From positions 13,663,001 through 13,727,000 of the forward strand of contig NC_081291.1 in NCBI RefSeq assembly GCF_030435805.1: a DNA stretch of 64,000 nucleotides, written 5' to 3'. Position numbers and translations under genes: made by a program. The notes beneath the pieces were generated by a model. That model was not told the DNA's origin. It did not search any database and saw only the letters and a list, made by a program, of their open reading frames with translations. Shown in pieces: positions 1 through 11,800 of this stretch (position 1 is the first letter of the stretch; each line of letters begins with the position of its first letter). The DNA is from Mustela lutreola. Taxonomy: Eukaryota > Chordata > Mammalia > Carnivora > Mustelidae.

Positions 1-1139
1 GGAAGCAGCCATGGGGATTATTTATAGAGGTCACAGGAAATCCCTAAAGAGCCAGAACCTCACCCGGTGGCTGGGCCACAAGGTCAGGGAGGTGGTCTGT
101 AAATTGCTCCCTGACAGATCCCTGCTTGTCCCCAGGGGAGCCACCAACCTGGGGGAGGCAGAGATACATGGTCAGGGATGGAGATGGGGATGCCCCCTGC
201 AGGAGCAAGGACAGTACCTGGGGCAATCAAGAGGGCTGCCTGGAGGAGGGATCTCTGGTGGCGGGCCTTGGAGGAAAAAGAAAAAGCCATTCTAGTCTGA
301 AAGCACACATTAAGGAGAGTTTTTAGCCGGAGATTTAAAGGTCCAAGACAGCTGGACACAAGAGCTACACTGGAGGTGAGGGCAGCAGGGTGGGGGGTGG
401 CAGCGGGGGGACACAAGAGAGCTGAGGAACTGGACTTTGTTTCCAGGGTAATGGGGAGCCACAGCGGGTATGTGAACCAGAGAGGGACATGGTCAGATCC
501 CATGATGGAAAGGTCTCTCTGGACCAGCAGGGTTGGTCATGGGAGCTAGCTGGAGGGATGATATCCTAGGACACTCTGAAAGGAAGAGACCAACCAAAAG
601 TCAGACCTGTGCCCACGAGTCCAGAAAGTTCAGAATGATTATTTCTTGGATGAGAAAATGGAGACTGAAACCAACTGAGTCAAGATTTGGATTCAGAGAG
701 GTCTGTCTCCTGAACCCAAAACTCAGACATCCTGTGGTTGCTGGGACTGGCCGGTGTCATCCTGCTTTCCAAATCTCCAGTTGCCCAGCCAGTAGGCTGA
801 GGGTCAGGGATGTCCTTGCTTCCTTGGGGCCTGCAGACTGGCCTGTCTGGGCGGCCTGGCCTGGCTGACCCCCTTGCCCTGGCTTGGCGGGGCCCCAGCC
901 GAGTGTTTCCTGCAGCAGGCGTCTCTCACCCGAGTTTCCGTATCCAGGAAATATCGCTCCTTTGTCCCTCCTGACTAGGCTGCTTTAAGCGTGGCGTTGC
1001 CAGCCCTGGCTCCTTGTGAGTCATCCCCTCCCTGTCTAGGGTCCCGGGGGATGGGCTGGGAGGGAATCAAGGCTGGGGCTGTGGGGAAGGTGGGGGGGTT
1101 GGGGTGGAGACAGCAAATGACAAGCTGAGATTCTAGATA
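1..1139. other. Intergenic sequence, no gene seen
   Basis: No exon with plausible splice sites was recognised on either strand, and there is no clear SINE. The part around 880-1020 is low in repeats and could be regulatory, but nothing in it identifies a function. GTPBP3 would be expected further left by synteny with human; I see none of it. Confidence 0.4.
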
Positions 1140-1378
1140 ATAATTTTTAGGCCGCTTTTCTACTGATGGGTATTTGCTTTATTTCTTGGAGTTCTTACTT
1201 CTCAGGAATAAAATCCCAGAAATGGGGTTGCTGAGTTGAAGGATTTGTGCACTTTTACTTTAATGAAATATCACCAAACTAATTTCCAGAAGGGTTACGA
1301 TGAGATTTGTGTTTCTACCAGTCCTGTAGGAAAATGCCCTTTCTCTACATCTTCACTAGCAGTAGGTATTATGGCTTT
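1140..1378 (+). mobile_element. Ancient L1 3'-region fragment
   Basis: The run resembles the 3' part of old mammalian L1 elements: GGGTATTTGCTTTATTTC, then AATGGGGTTGCTGAGTTGAAGG, CACCAAACTAATTTCCAGAAGG and 'cttcactagcagtaggtatt'. It is short and diverged; the subfamily is not assigned. Confidence 0.5.
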
Positions 1379-1723
1379 TTAAATTTTTTTTTCTTTTTCC
1401 TGGTCTAATGGGTTCAGTGGGATTTTCCTGTATTCCTCTAATGCACTTTTTCCTGTTTTCCCCCACAAATTTAGTGATCAGTATGTTGAAGCAGTTCCCA
1501 GCTGGACCCTGGTGCCCTTTCTGACATCTCGTCTCACCACAAAACAAAAGAAGACAAAACAAATGCCCTGAGCCTTTAGTGACACTGTTCCTGGAGCCGT
1601 TCTGGAGAGGAGGTGTTCCTCTAGTCCATGACAGGCTCATTTGCCTCAGCAACAGTTGGGGGAAATCGTCGCAAACCTTAGGAAGATGAAAGCCACAGAT
1701 GGACAACCTGTTTTCTAAGAAAC

Positions 1724-1927
1724 TGCCTTTTTTTTTTTTTTTTTTTAAGATGTTATTTATTTGTCTGAGAGAGAGAGAGCACAAGCAGGGGGAGCACAGA
1801 GGGATCAGAGGGAGAAGCAGGCTCCCCATTGAATAAAAAGCCCGATGCGGGACTCGATCCCAGGACCCTGGGATCACTACCTGGGCCGAAGGTAACCTTT
1901 TAACTGAAGGAGCCATCCAGGTGCCCC
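1724..1927 (-). repeat. CAN-type SINE
   Basis: A poly(T) run, AAGATGTTATTTATTTGTCTGAGAG-type body and a terminal AGGTGCCCC mark a reversed SINE. The tRNA-like head is at the right-hand end. Confidence 0.9.
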
Positions 1928-2138
1928 AAATAGCAGTTATATAAAAAGTGGTTTCAGAGCTTTGAGGGAAGCTGGTGTCTCTGAGGGCTCTGTCCAGGCT
2001 GCAGGCTCTTCTGGCCCCGGGGGCATGCTGGGGGCAGGGGGTAGAGTTTTAGCTTGCAAGGTCTTCTCTCCCGCACTGCTAGGACCTGTCTTTTCAAAGC
2101 AGAAATCACCACTCCCGAGTCTTTGAAAGGATTCAGTA

Positions 2139-2144
2139 TTTATT
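2139..2144 (-). terminator. Poly(A) signal of PLVAP
   Basis: AATAAA on the minus strand, about 750 nt after the PLVAP stop codon, gives a 3' UTR of about 770 nt, similar in scale to human PLVAP. Cleavage would fall near 2110-2128. The 3' UTR (about 2115-2894) is GC-rich and free of SINEs. Confidence 0.75.
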
Positions 2145-2894
2145 TAGTGCCACTAACATTAATACAGGCCACAGGCAGGGCTGGGTAGTGCGGGGAGCGG
2201 GACGGGGCTGCCGCCCTCACCGGCTACGCTGGGGTCAGTGGGTGACATTTGCCCTGGGTTTGGGTGTGGTCTGGCAGGGGAGCCTGGAGACTCTCCTGTG
2301 GGCGGGGGAGGGGGGGAATGGGGGATGGAGGCTAATGTCTTCCCATTTCCACTTCCCTAGGCCCCAGATGGAGATGAGGAGTCAGAAGACCAGAAGATTG
2401 GAGGGCGGCTGTGGCAGGGGCATGGGTTGGGGGATGGGTGGGCTGTTGTGAGCGCCTGGGCCCCTGGGTGCAGGAGGACTGTGACTTCGGGCGAGGGCTG
2501 GGCAGAAGGTGTGACCGTGTGTGTGCGTGATGTCAGTGCTCTGTATCTGTGGGCGACGTGTTCCCTGCCATCGCCTCATCAGTGTGTGACATTATGGCTA
2601 TGTCTATGTGACGTCACTGCATCCACAGGGGACACCACTGCAGTGTCTGCGGACGAGGGATTGCGTGGTGCCGGTGTGGGCCTGTGAGAGAGCATCCGAG
2701 GGGGTGGTGGGGTGCGGGGAAGGATGAGTGTGGGGTGTAGGCCAAGGGCACCCACTTTGGCAAGTGTGCGGGGAGTTCAGCCGGCCGTGGCCGTGGCCCT
2801 GGCTGCTGGTCCACGCCATGGGCGTCTCGTCCACGCCGTGTCCGCAGACTGGCCGGTCAGGGCCACACCTCGGTGCCCAGGGCCTGGAGCTTCC

Positions 2895-5800
2895 TCAGCC
2901 ACTAGGACAGGAAGGAGATGGTAAAGGTCAGTGAGACAGACAGAAGGACAAACCTTGCCCGGGCCTGCTTCCTCCCACCCCAGGCCCCGTGTTACCGCCG
3001 AGGACTCTTTGGCTCTTTTGGGGGCCTCCTTCCCCTCAGACTCCTCCTTGTTAAACCTCCCTGCGAGGGTGGGCCTGAGATGTGGGCCTCCTCGGTACAC
3101 AGGTGAAGCGACAGTGGTCAGAGCAGCCACCTGCTGGGCTCCAGACCTTGGCTGCAGCCTGTCCGACTTGTATCTTTGCTTCCCCAAGCCCCAGAGATCC
3201 TGGGAGCTTGCCCCAAAGCCCCTGTCCATACCCCCCACCCCACCCCCAGACAGGGCCTCAGTTTCTCTCCTTTGTCTCCACAGAACTAGCTCCCCACCCC
3301 CCACCCCCCCAGGGCTAGCCCCTTACTCATTCCCAGGAGGGTTTTTCCAAGGAGCCTGCCTCTCTCTCCTCACACACTCTCCCTGGCTCCCCAGTGCCCT
3401 GCAGACAAGCCAGATCCATTCTACAGGGCATGCAAGGCTCCGCCCACTCTGTCCCTACCAGTCCTCCTCATCCGAAACTCAAGTCCTGCCAGAGTCCTCC
3501 AAGACTTCAGGAGGCCTCGCTTGCCACCCCCCCCCCCCCCCGCAGGAGCCAGCAGGCGGTCTGGAATGCCCTTCCCCCTCCTTGGCCTCGCAAAGGTTCC
3601 CGCGAGGGGTCAGGGGTTGGCTCAGACGCTGTTTCCTGGTGGGGAGGAGGGGGCCTCAGCCAAGCGCTGCTTCCTTTGGCCCCCTCCCTTCCTTCCCCGG
3701 CTCTTCCCTGGGGCCAAATGGCCTCACGTTCCTTGGCTGGCTCTGGTCCCCCCTTGCTGGCTCCAGCCTGACCAGGACTCACCCGGCTCCTGCCCTGTCG
3801 TATATCCATCCTTCACCCACTCTTGCCTGCCAGACGGCGAGGGAGAGAGTGGTCCCTGGCCATTTCTCAGAGACCAGGCTCCTAAGGCCCCATCATCATC
3901 TGCCTGGACCAGCACAGTTGCTCTTGGCCTGGTCTTTGGCTGTGGCCTTCACCCCCCCCAACAGCGACTAGAGGGTGCCTATGGACCCCTGAGTCCAGTC
4001 ACGTCCTTCCCTGCTCACTGCTGTCCCAAAGCTCCCAAAGTTGTCACCGCAGCCACAGGCCCTGTGTGACCCACACCGCCCCCCCCCGCAACCCCCCCCA
4101 CTTCCTACTCACCCCCTCGATTGCTCTGCCCAAGCCACACCACCTCCTCACCAGGCCCAGCCCTGTCTCAGGGCCTTGGCTTGGGCTGTGCTCTCCACCT
4201 GGTATGCCCTTCCAGGGACACCCCATCCCCCATGACCCCTCCCTCTAGTTCTCTGCCCCGACCCGACCCGCATACCCCGCATGCAGGACAGAGAAGCCTG
4301 CCTGGCCTCCTGTGGAAAATTCTATCCTCACACTGCCTCATCCCAATTCTGCCTCACCCACCAGCAAGGGGCCCTACAACAAGAGCTCAGGCATCTGGTC
4401 TACCCTCCGTCTGCCCCGCTGGACCGGGAGCCCCACTAGACCCCTGCCTATTCCTCCTGGTGTCCTCAGCACCCAGCAGCTGCTCCAGACACAAATGGGC
4501 TGAATAAAGGAACCAAATCACAATTGTGGTGGCAATGAACTTGAGTGACACTCGCTGTGTGGCCAGCTCAGAGTCAGGGCCGGACTCCCCATCTGCAAAC
4601 TTCCACAGTACAGTTGTTGAAGGAGAGAAGGCTAGGCGAGGACAGAGCACCAGTGGGACACCCTGCCACTGCCCCTGCCCCTGGGTGGGGCCTGTGGGAC
4701 CTTCTTCCAGAAAGCTGCCCAGCTCTCTAAATGTGAATGCTTTGCCAGAGGGAAAGCCAACCTTGGCTTGATAACGGCCAGGCCTCCGGGATCCTGAGGG
4801 TCTTCTCTAGCATACGAAAATCCTCCTGAAACCTCCCTTTTCCTGACCTCACCCAGCTCCCAAGTATATAACCAGCCACCCCTCCCCATCCTGGTACAGC
4901 GGCTCTTTCTGCTCAGGGCTCCTGTCCCCCTGGTTTTTGTTTTGTTTTAATTAAAAAAATTTTTTTAATTATGTCTCTATTTATTTTTAAAATTTATTTG
5001 ATAGACAGAGATTATGAGTAGGCAGAGGGGCAGACAGAGAGAGAGGGGGAAGCAGGCTCCCTGCTGAGCAGAGAGCCCAATGCGGGACAGCCCGATGCAG
5101 GACTCAATTCCAGGATGCTGGGATCATGACCCGGGCTGAAGGCAGAGGCTTTAACCCACTGAGCCAGGCGCCCCTGTCCCCCTGTTTTAATAAAACCACC
5201 ATTTTGCACCAAAGACATCTCAAGAATTCTTTCTTTGGGGCACCTGGATGGATCAGTGGGTTAAAGCCTCTGCCTTTCGGCTCAGGTCATGGTCCCAGGG
5301 TCCTGGGATGGAGCCCTGCATCAGGTTCTCTGCCTGGTGGGGAGCCTGCTTTCCCTCTCCCTCATCCTGCCTCTCTACCTACTTGTGATCTCTTCTGTCA
5401 AATAAATAAATCTTAAAAAAAAAAAAAAAAAGAATTATTTCTTGGTTGGTGGCTCCGGACCTCACCCCACTGAAGAACCTCACCTATATTCTTTTTTTTT
5501 TTTTTAAGATTTTATTTATTTATTTGACAGAGAGAGATCACAAGTAGGCAGAGAGGCGGGCAGAGAGAGAGAGGAGGAGGAAGCAGGCTCCCTGCTGAGC
5601 AGAGAGCCCGATGCGGGGCTCGATCCCAGGACCCTGGGATCACAACCTGAGCCGGAGGCAGAAGCTTTAACCCACTGAGCCACCCAGGCGCCCCTACCTC
5701 ACCTATATTCTAAAACCTCCTCACAACTCTTGCCTTATCCAGCCCCCGGGCCCCGAAACCAGTATTTACTTATTTGTCTTTACGTTGCTTGTGTGTGTTT

Positions 5801-8800
5801 AACTTAAATAAATGGATATCCACAGGACACAGTCTTGTCAGGGAAAAAGGAAATCTAGTGCACTTGCCATCAAGAAAGAATGACTTAGGGGCGCCTGGGT
5901 GGCTCAGTGGGTTAAGCTGCTGCCTTCAGCTCAGGTCATGATCTCAGGGTCCTGGGATTGAGTCCCGCATCGGGCTCTCTGCTCAGCAGGGAGCCTGCTT
6001 CCTCCTCTCTCTCTGCCTGCCTCTCTGCCTACTTGTGATCTCTGTCTGTCAAATAAATAAATAAAATCTTAAAAAAAAAAAAAGAAAAGAAAGAAAGAAT
6101 GACTTAAAAGGGTCCACGGGAAAACCAAGACTTTGTGTTCTGGTCCAGCTGATGGGAGGGTCCTGGGTTGGCCCTGGCTTTGGGATCGTGGCGACAGCTG
6201 TAAGTGGGAGCATGTTAGCAGCTCAGAGACTGACTGCATCAAGGTCAGAAGGAGTAAGAGTGGAAAAGGAAGGCCCTCTCCTGATCAGAGGGTGTGGGGG
6301 GAGCTGAGTGATTGGTGCTGGACCTCAGCCCTGGCCCCTGACCGGAGGCATGTAAAATTCCGATGATGTGATTCTACAGCCTGTGGTTTGCCTACGCTAG
6401 CCCACCCAGGAGCTGGCCTCACTGGGACGCCAAGCCAGAGCCGATGGCCGCTTTCTCAGGGGGAAGGTGAATCAAGACTGGAGCACAGAGGGCCAACGTC
6501 CCTTCCTGAGACCTGGCAGAGAGAAGCAGGAGGGGCCCTGCTTTAAGTACTTATTGTTTTCTCTGTGGAGGGACGTCTTTGGGGGTAAACAATGTCAAGA
6601 GCTTCCCCTTTCTCCACCTGGGACTGGTCTGGGCTGGGAGCCTGGCTCTGGCCCTGACTCACTGACGCATGACCCCAGGCTGGTCACTTCCCTGGGGCCA
6701 CAGTTCCCTCCTCTGAAAAGTGGGGATAAGAATAGAACCTCCTTCCTTGCCATGTTGGCTTTGGGCCAAGATGGAGAGAGGAAAACTGTTTGCTTGGAGC
6801 AGGGTCTTCTCTCCATCCTCCTGCTTCCCTCCCCGTGGACTGCCTGAGGCTGAAGGATTTCTCCCAGACGGAGCCATCCAGAACGGAAGGGAAAGTGTTG
6901 TGAGGAGGTGAGCTCCCCGTCAGAGGGCGTATGTAAGAGGAGCCATAGAGGAAATGGAGCTGGATGTGGAGGACTACCCCCACCCCGGGATTTGAAGACA
7001 ACCCTCTGGAAGTCAATTTGTCCCCAGGCTGAGATAGACCAGGCTGACCACAGCCTTGCTGGCAGAGCTATGGGAGAGGCACAGGCTTGGGGTTGGCAGA
7101 ATTTGACTTAAAATCCCCGGTGTCGCCCGGAGCCCAGGGTCCTAAACTGTGAATGGCAGTGCCCTTCCCAGACTCCTTGCCCAGCGATATGGTACTGCGC
7201 GGGGACCGTAGCCACCATCTGGGAGGGAAGAACAGGATGTTCTCGAGGCGGTGGCCTGAGTCACCTTCCCTGTGATGCACAGGCTGTACTCTGGGAGGGG
7301 GCATGGGGGGGCAGGGTACAGACACAGAGTCCTGACCTGAGTCTGTGCACATGTGCCTCGATGCGCCTTGCTGCAATACCCAGCCCCTGGCTTTACATGC
7401 CTGTGGACAGCACTTCACAGTTAGCGAAGAGTTTCCATGCCCTTGATTTCAGAGACCTCTGTTTTTGTAGTGGTTAGAAAGAGAGGCTCAGAGGGGTCTC
7501 TGCGCTGCTGCTGCTCCCCCTCCTCCCTTCCTTAGCTCCAGCCAACCCCCATCCCCCAGCCTGGCCTCTGAGCCTTTACCCTGGCTCTTCTCATCATCCA
7601 GAGCGCTGTATCTTCTGCCCTTACCCAGACCAGCTTGGGCCCATCCTCCAGCTCAAAGGCCTCCTCCTCACCGAAGCCCTCTCTTGCCGGCCTGGAGTCC
7701 AAGAGCCTGGGTTCGAGTCCCCAGCTCTGCCACTCCCCGGCTGTGTTACCTGGGCCACGGCGCACACCTTCTCTGTGCCTCATTTTCCTCATCTGGAAAG
7801 TGGGAGGTGATGACAGTGGCTTGCCCACTGATTAGGGTTGTGAGGGTTCAGGGAGTTAAGCTGGCGAAGTGCTTCCGACTGTGCTGAACTCACAGTAAGC
7901 CGCCCGTAACTGTAGGCTCTTGGGCTCTCTTTTCATGGCTCCTTCGCTGTTTCTTTCACCCCTTAATGAGGGAGTTCCATGAATGGGTCTGCATGGGTCT
8001 TAGTCATGACTATGTTCCCAGGACCCAGCATAGGGCCTGGTAGACAGCCAGCACTCAATTAAGGAAGCACCTAGTGCGAGATGAGCCTCCCTTCCACCCC
8101 TAGTTCTCTTCCCAGCCTCCCCGGAAGCCCTGAGACTGAACTATCTCAGTCTGCACAGTGCCTTACCTGGGTGGGGCTACAGCATTGCCTACAGGCCTCT
8201 GGGATTCCAGGATCCTTCTCTTGAACTCCTCCAGGACAGCTGGGTCTGTGGCGAGAGGGAGGGGTCAGGTTCAACCAACCGCCCCAACCCTGGGCGAGGG
8301 GTGGCGCAGCAGCCCCAATAGCAGGGCTGAGATGGGAGAAGAAGCAGAAAGGACCATCCCCGAATGCCTTCCTGGCCCTGCTTTCTGTCACTCACCGATG
8401 GGCTGGCGGTTGGGGACAGGGGCCACAGGTCTGGGCATAGGCATCGGCTGTGACTGTAGGAAGAAAGATGGTGGGAGGTTGGCAGAAGTCGGGACCCCTG
8501 AACCAGAATCCCATGGAGCCTCCTGCTCCTTTATGCCCTTGGATGCTTGGGTCAGAGTTCCTTCCAGGGCGGGGAAACAGACCCGGGAGACAGATACCCG
8601 TATTAACGGGTGTACGTGCACCCACCTGCCCTTAAGGGACTGGGAACTCTGGAAGCCGGGTTTCCTGAGAGCTTGCTGGAGCTTACCTCGGTCTCCCCTA
8701 CAATCTTAGTTCCAACCCGACCCCAATTCATGACCCCAACTGAGTGCATCCACCCAACACGGGACCCAGCCCCACTCTAGGCTGAAGCTGACTCACTCTG

Positions 8801-11800
8801 TAAACTCGCTGCCTTCTCTCCAATGACCCTGAACCTGAAATCCAAAGCCAGCTTTAAACTCAATCACCTAAAATCCAAATCCAACATGAAAACAGCACTT
8901 TCTTTAGACTCAAACCCTGACCTAAACCCAATCCCCATGACAAACCTGATCAAAGGTCATAACTTGACATCCAACTCGGACCCCAACCCGTTCCTTAGAC
9001 CTGGCTGCCATGAAAAAAACACTCCGAGCCTCCTTCCCCCAGCCCAGCCCTGGACGCCACCACAGCCACCCAGAAACACTTTCCCAATACCACACTCACT
9101 CCAACTCAACCTTAGACCCTAGACTTTACCTCAAATGGAACCTCAACCCAGCCCCACTCCAAAATGAGCCCCTGTGCAGTTTCTACTCTATACCCAGCCC
9201 TGACCCTCACCCCTCCCCAGGTCCCCTTACCCTAACTCAGGGTCACCCAGTCTTTCATTTCAAATATATTCCGAGGCCAGCCCAATTCAACCCTCAGTCA
9301 GCAACCCCAAACCCCAATCAATTTCAACTCCTAACCCATGGTCAGCACCAATCCCAATCCTAATGCCCACGAAATCCTAAATCCACCCTTGGTCCCAAAC
9401 CTCTAATCATCTCTAGCCCCACCAGTCACCTTTGCTCAGCTGAGCTTCAACTCCAACTTTGGGGGCTCCACTCAACCGAACAGAAGCCATTGAGATCCTG
9501 CACCCAATGTTAAACTCACTGGTCGCCCTGCACGTGACCCCTGGCCTGACTTTCAACCTTTCCCCACAATCCAAACTCTAAGACTCACGTGATCTTCAAT
9601 GAAACCCTAACTTTCATTCAAACCAACCCTAAACACGGTGGTCACTAAGAACTCACCTTCACCTAAACACAAGCCCTTCTTCGCATCACGCCTTCCTCTA
9701 GACCAGCCTTACTTTTCAGTCTCACTGCCAACCCCCACTTCATGGCTCCTGATCTGTCAACTCAGACACTTCCCCACCCCGACACCAACCCTCCATGAAT
9801 CCCCCGTCCTTACCCTGAACCAATCTGGAGGCCCACCAGGCACCCTAAACTCAATCCCAACCCTTAATCCTTTCTCCATGTTCTTCCAAACTCAACCCCA
9901 ATCCTGTGTCATTGACACTCTCAAGTGCGGTAAGTAACCAGACCTAGACTGCAAAGCTCACCTCAACGCCCTAAGACATCACCACCAACACAACCCCCAG
10001 ACCTGACCCCAGTGCAACCTGAGTCCGGTGCCCTCTAGCCCACCTTGGCCTTGATGCAGGTGTCCAGGGTGGAGCTGCTGACGGCCAGCTGCATTTTGAG
10101 CTGCTCTGCCTCCTGCCTCTTCTCCTCCAGCAACTTGGCCATGTTGTCCCGCTCCTTCCGTAGTGCCACCTTCTCCTCCAGGGCGAGCTGTGTCTGCCGG
10201 GCACATTCGGCCTGGAGCTTGGCCTCCCGGGCCTGGGCCTCCTTCTGCACCTTCTCCTTGGCCTCCTGACTGGCCCGCAGGGCCTCCTCGACCTCCAACT
10301 TCTGGCGCTGGATGTCCAAGTTCTCGCGGGCCACACGCTCTATGCCAGCCCGCAGGCTCCGGGCCAGCTCCTCCACCTTGGTGCTCATGAGGGCGGGCAT
10401 TTGGTCACAGCTTCTCCGGGCGGAGGCTATTTCTGAGCCAAGGGGATGGTACAGGTTATAGCCCATCGAGTCCAGGGTACGGGGGATAATGGAGTCCCTC
10501 CAGAGGTTACGCAGCTCCATCTCAAACTTGTCCTTGTCCAGTGGGAGGCAGAGGGCCTGCACCTTCTGCAGGCGGTCCTCAGCCAGCTGTCGCTCCTGCT
10601 GCTGCTGCTTCTGGATCTTGCCACACTCAGCCAGCTTCTCCTCCACCACTCCCTTGCTCATCATCAGACCCTGCTTGTCTTTGGTGCATACTTCCTTCTC
10701 CTTGGCCAACTCTACCTCCAGCGTCTTGGCTTTATGGTTCAGCATGAGGAACAAAGCTATAGAGACATGACAAGACATCTCTGAAAGGGTGGGGGTTGCC
10801 AGGAGACTTAGCACACTGGCGCCCTACTACCCAGACCAGATCACTCACCATTGCAGCTCTTGTTGGTCTCCTTAAGTTGCTCTTGGCATTGCTTCTCACT
10901 CAAGATGATGGCCGCCATGTATGGTTGGTTGCTCACGTAGGTCATCTAATGGGAGGGGACATAAGACAGAGCTCACCGTCCAGCACCCGTGGGTCCCCCT
11001 TGCTCCTGGTTTGCCCAGACCCTCTGGGCTGGGGCCCCAGATCCCACACACGGTTGGCCTGGGTTGGTCCAGTTTACAAGGGCATGACTCCTATATAGGG
11101 GATGCTGGTTGGATCTTTTTTTTTTTCTTTTAAAGATTTTATTTATTTATTTGACACAGAGAGATCACAAGTAGGCAGAGAGGCAAGCAGAGAGAGAGAG
11201 GAAAAAGCAGGCTTCCTGCCGAGCAGAGAGCCTGATGTGGGACTCGATCCCAGGACCCTGAGATCATGACCTGAGCTGAAGACAGAGGCCTAACCCACCC
11301 TGCTGGTTGGATCTTTAAAAGTTGTTACAGTTAATACTATATGCTAATAATACTTCTTATTTATTTTTTTTAATTTTTAAAGATTTTATTTATTTATTTA
11401 TTTATTTGACAGAGAGAGAGAGCCCAAGCAGGGGGAAGGACAGAGGGAGAGGGAGAAGCAGCTCTCTGTTGAGCAGGGAAACAGATGCGGGGGTCAATCC
11501 CAAGACCCTGGGATCATGACCTGAACTGAAGGCAGATGTGTAACCAACTGAGCTACCCAGGTGCCCCTGGTCAACTTCTTTTTGACAAGGATGCTGTTAG
11601 GAATTGAATTGTATCTCCCCATTCATAAATGGAAGTCCTAACCCCTGGTACCTCAGAATATGACTGTATTTGGAGATAGCATATTTAACGGTGTGATTAA
11701 GTTAACATAAAGTCATTAAGGTGGGCCCTTATCCAATATGACCGGTGTCCTTATAGGAGGACATTTGGACACCCAGAAATCCACAGAGGGAAGATGACAT

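Larger units (their letters stand above)
4615..5723 (+). mobile_element. Solo-like class I ERV LTR with three nested SINEs, in PLVAP intron 5
   Basis: About 500 bases of LTR remain once the SINEs are set aside. Its parts are a U3 beginning TGTTGAAGGAG, a TATA box (TATATAA near 4864), CTCTTTCTGCTCAGGGCTCC, an AATAAAACC poly(A) region near 5188, and a U5 ending CTAAAACCTCCTCA. The same family occurs at 33715-34391, 43583-44066 and 44877-44965. It is a fossil in the antisense direction to PLVAP. Three SINEs interrupt it, each with its own target duplication, so the LTR is older than all three. No matching duplication is clear at its own ends. Confidence 0.8.

Noticed and set aside
3520-3545. C homopolymer as a functional site
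   Set aside because: A simple run of C in PLVAP intron 5; likely slippage or sequencing noise.
2931-3971. Plus-strand open frame of 346 codons
   Set aside because: It is a proline- and serine-rich low-complexity frame that overlaps the PLVAP acceptor region on the other strand; no domain and no splice context.
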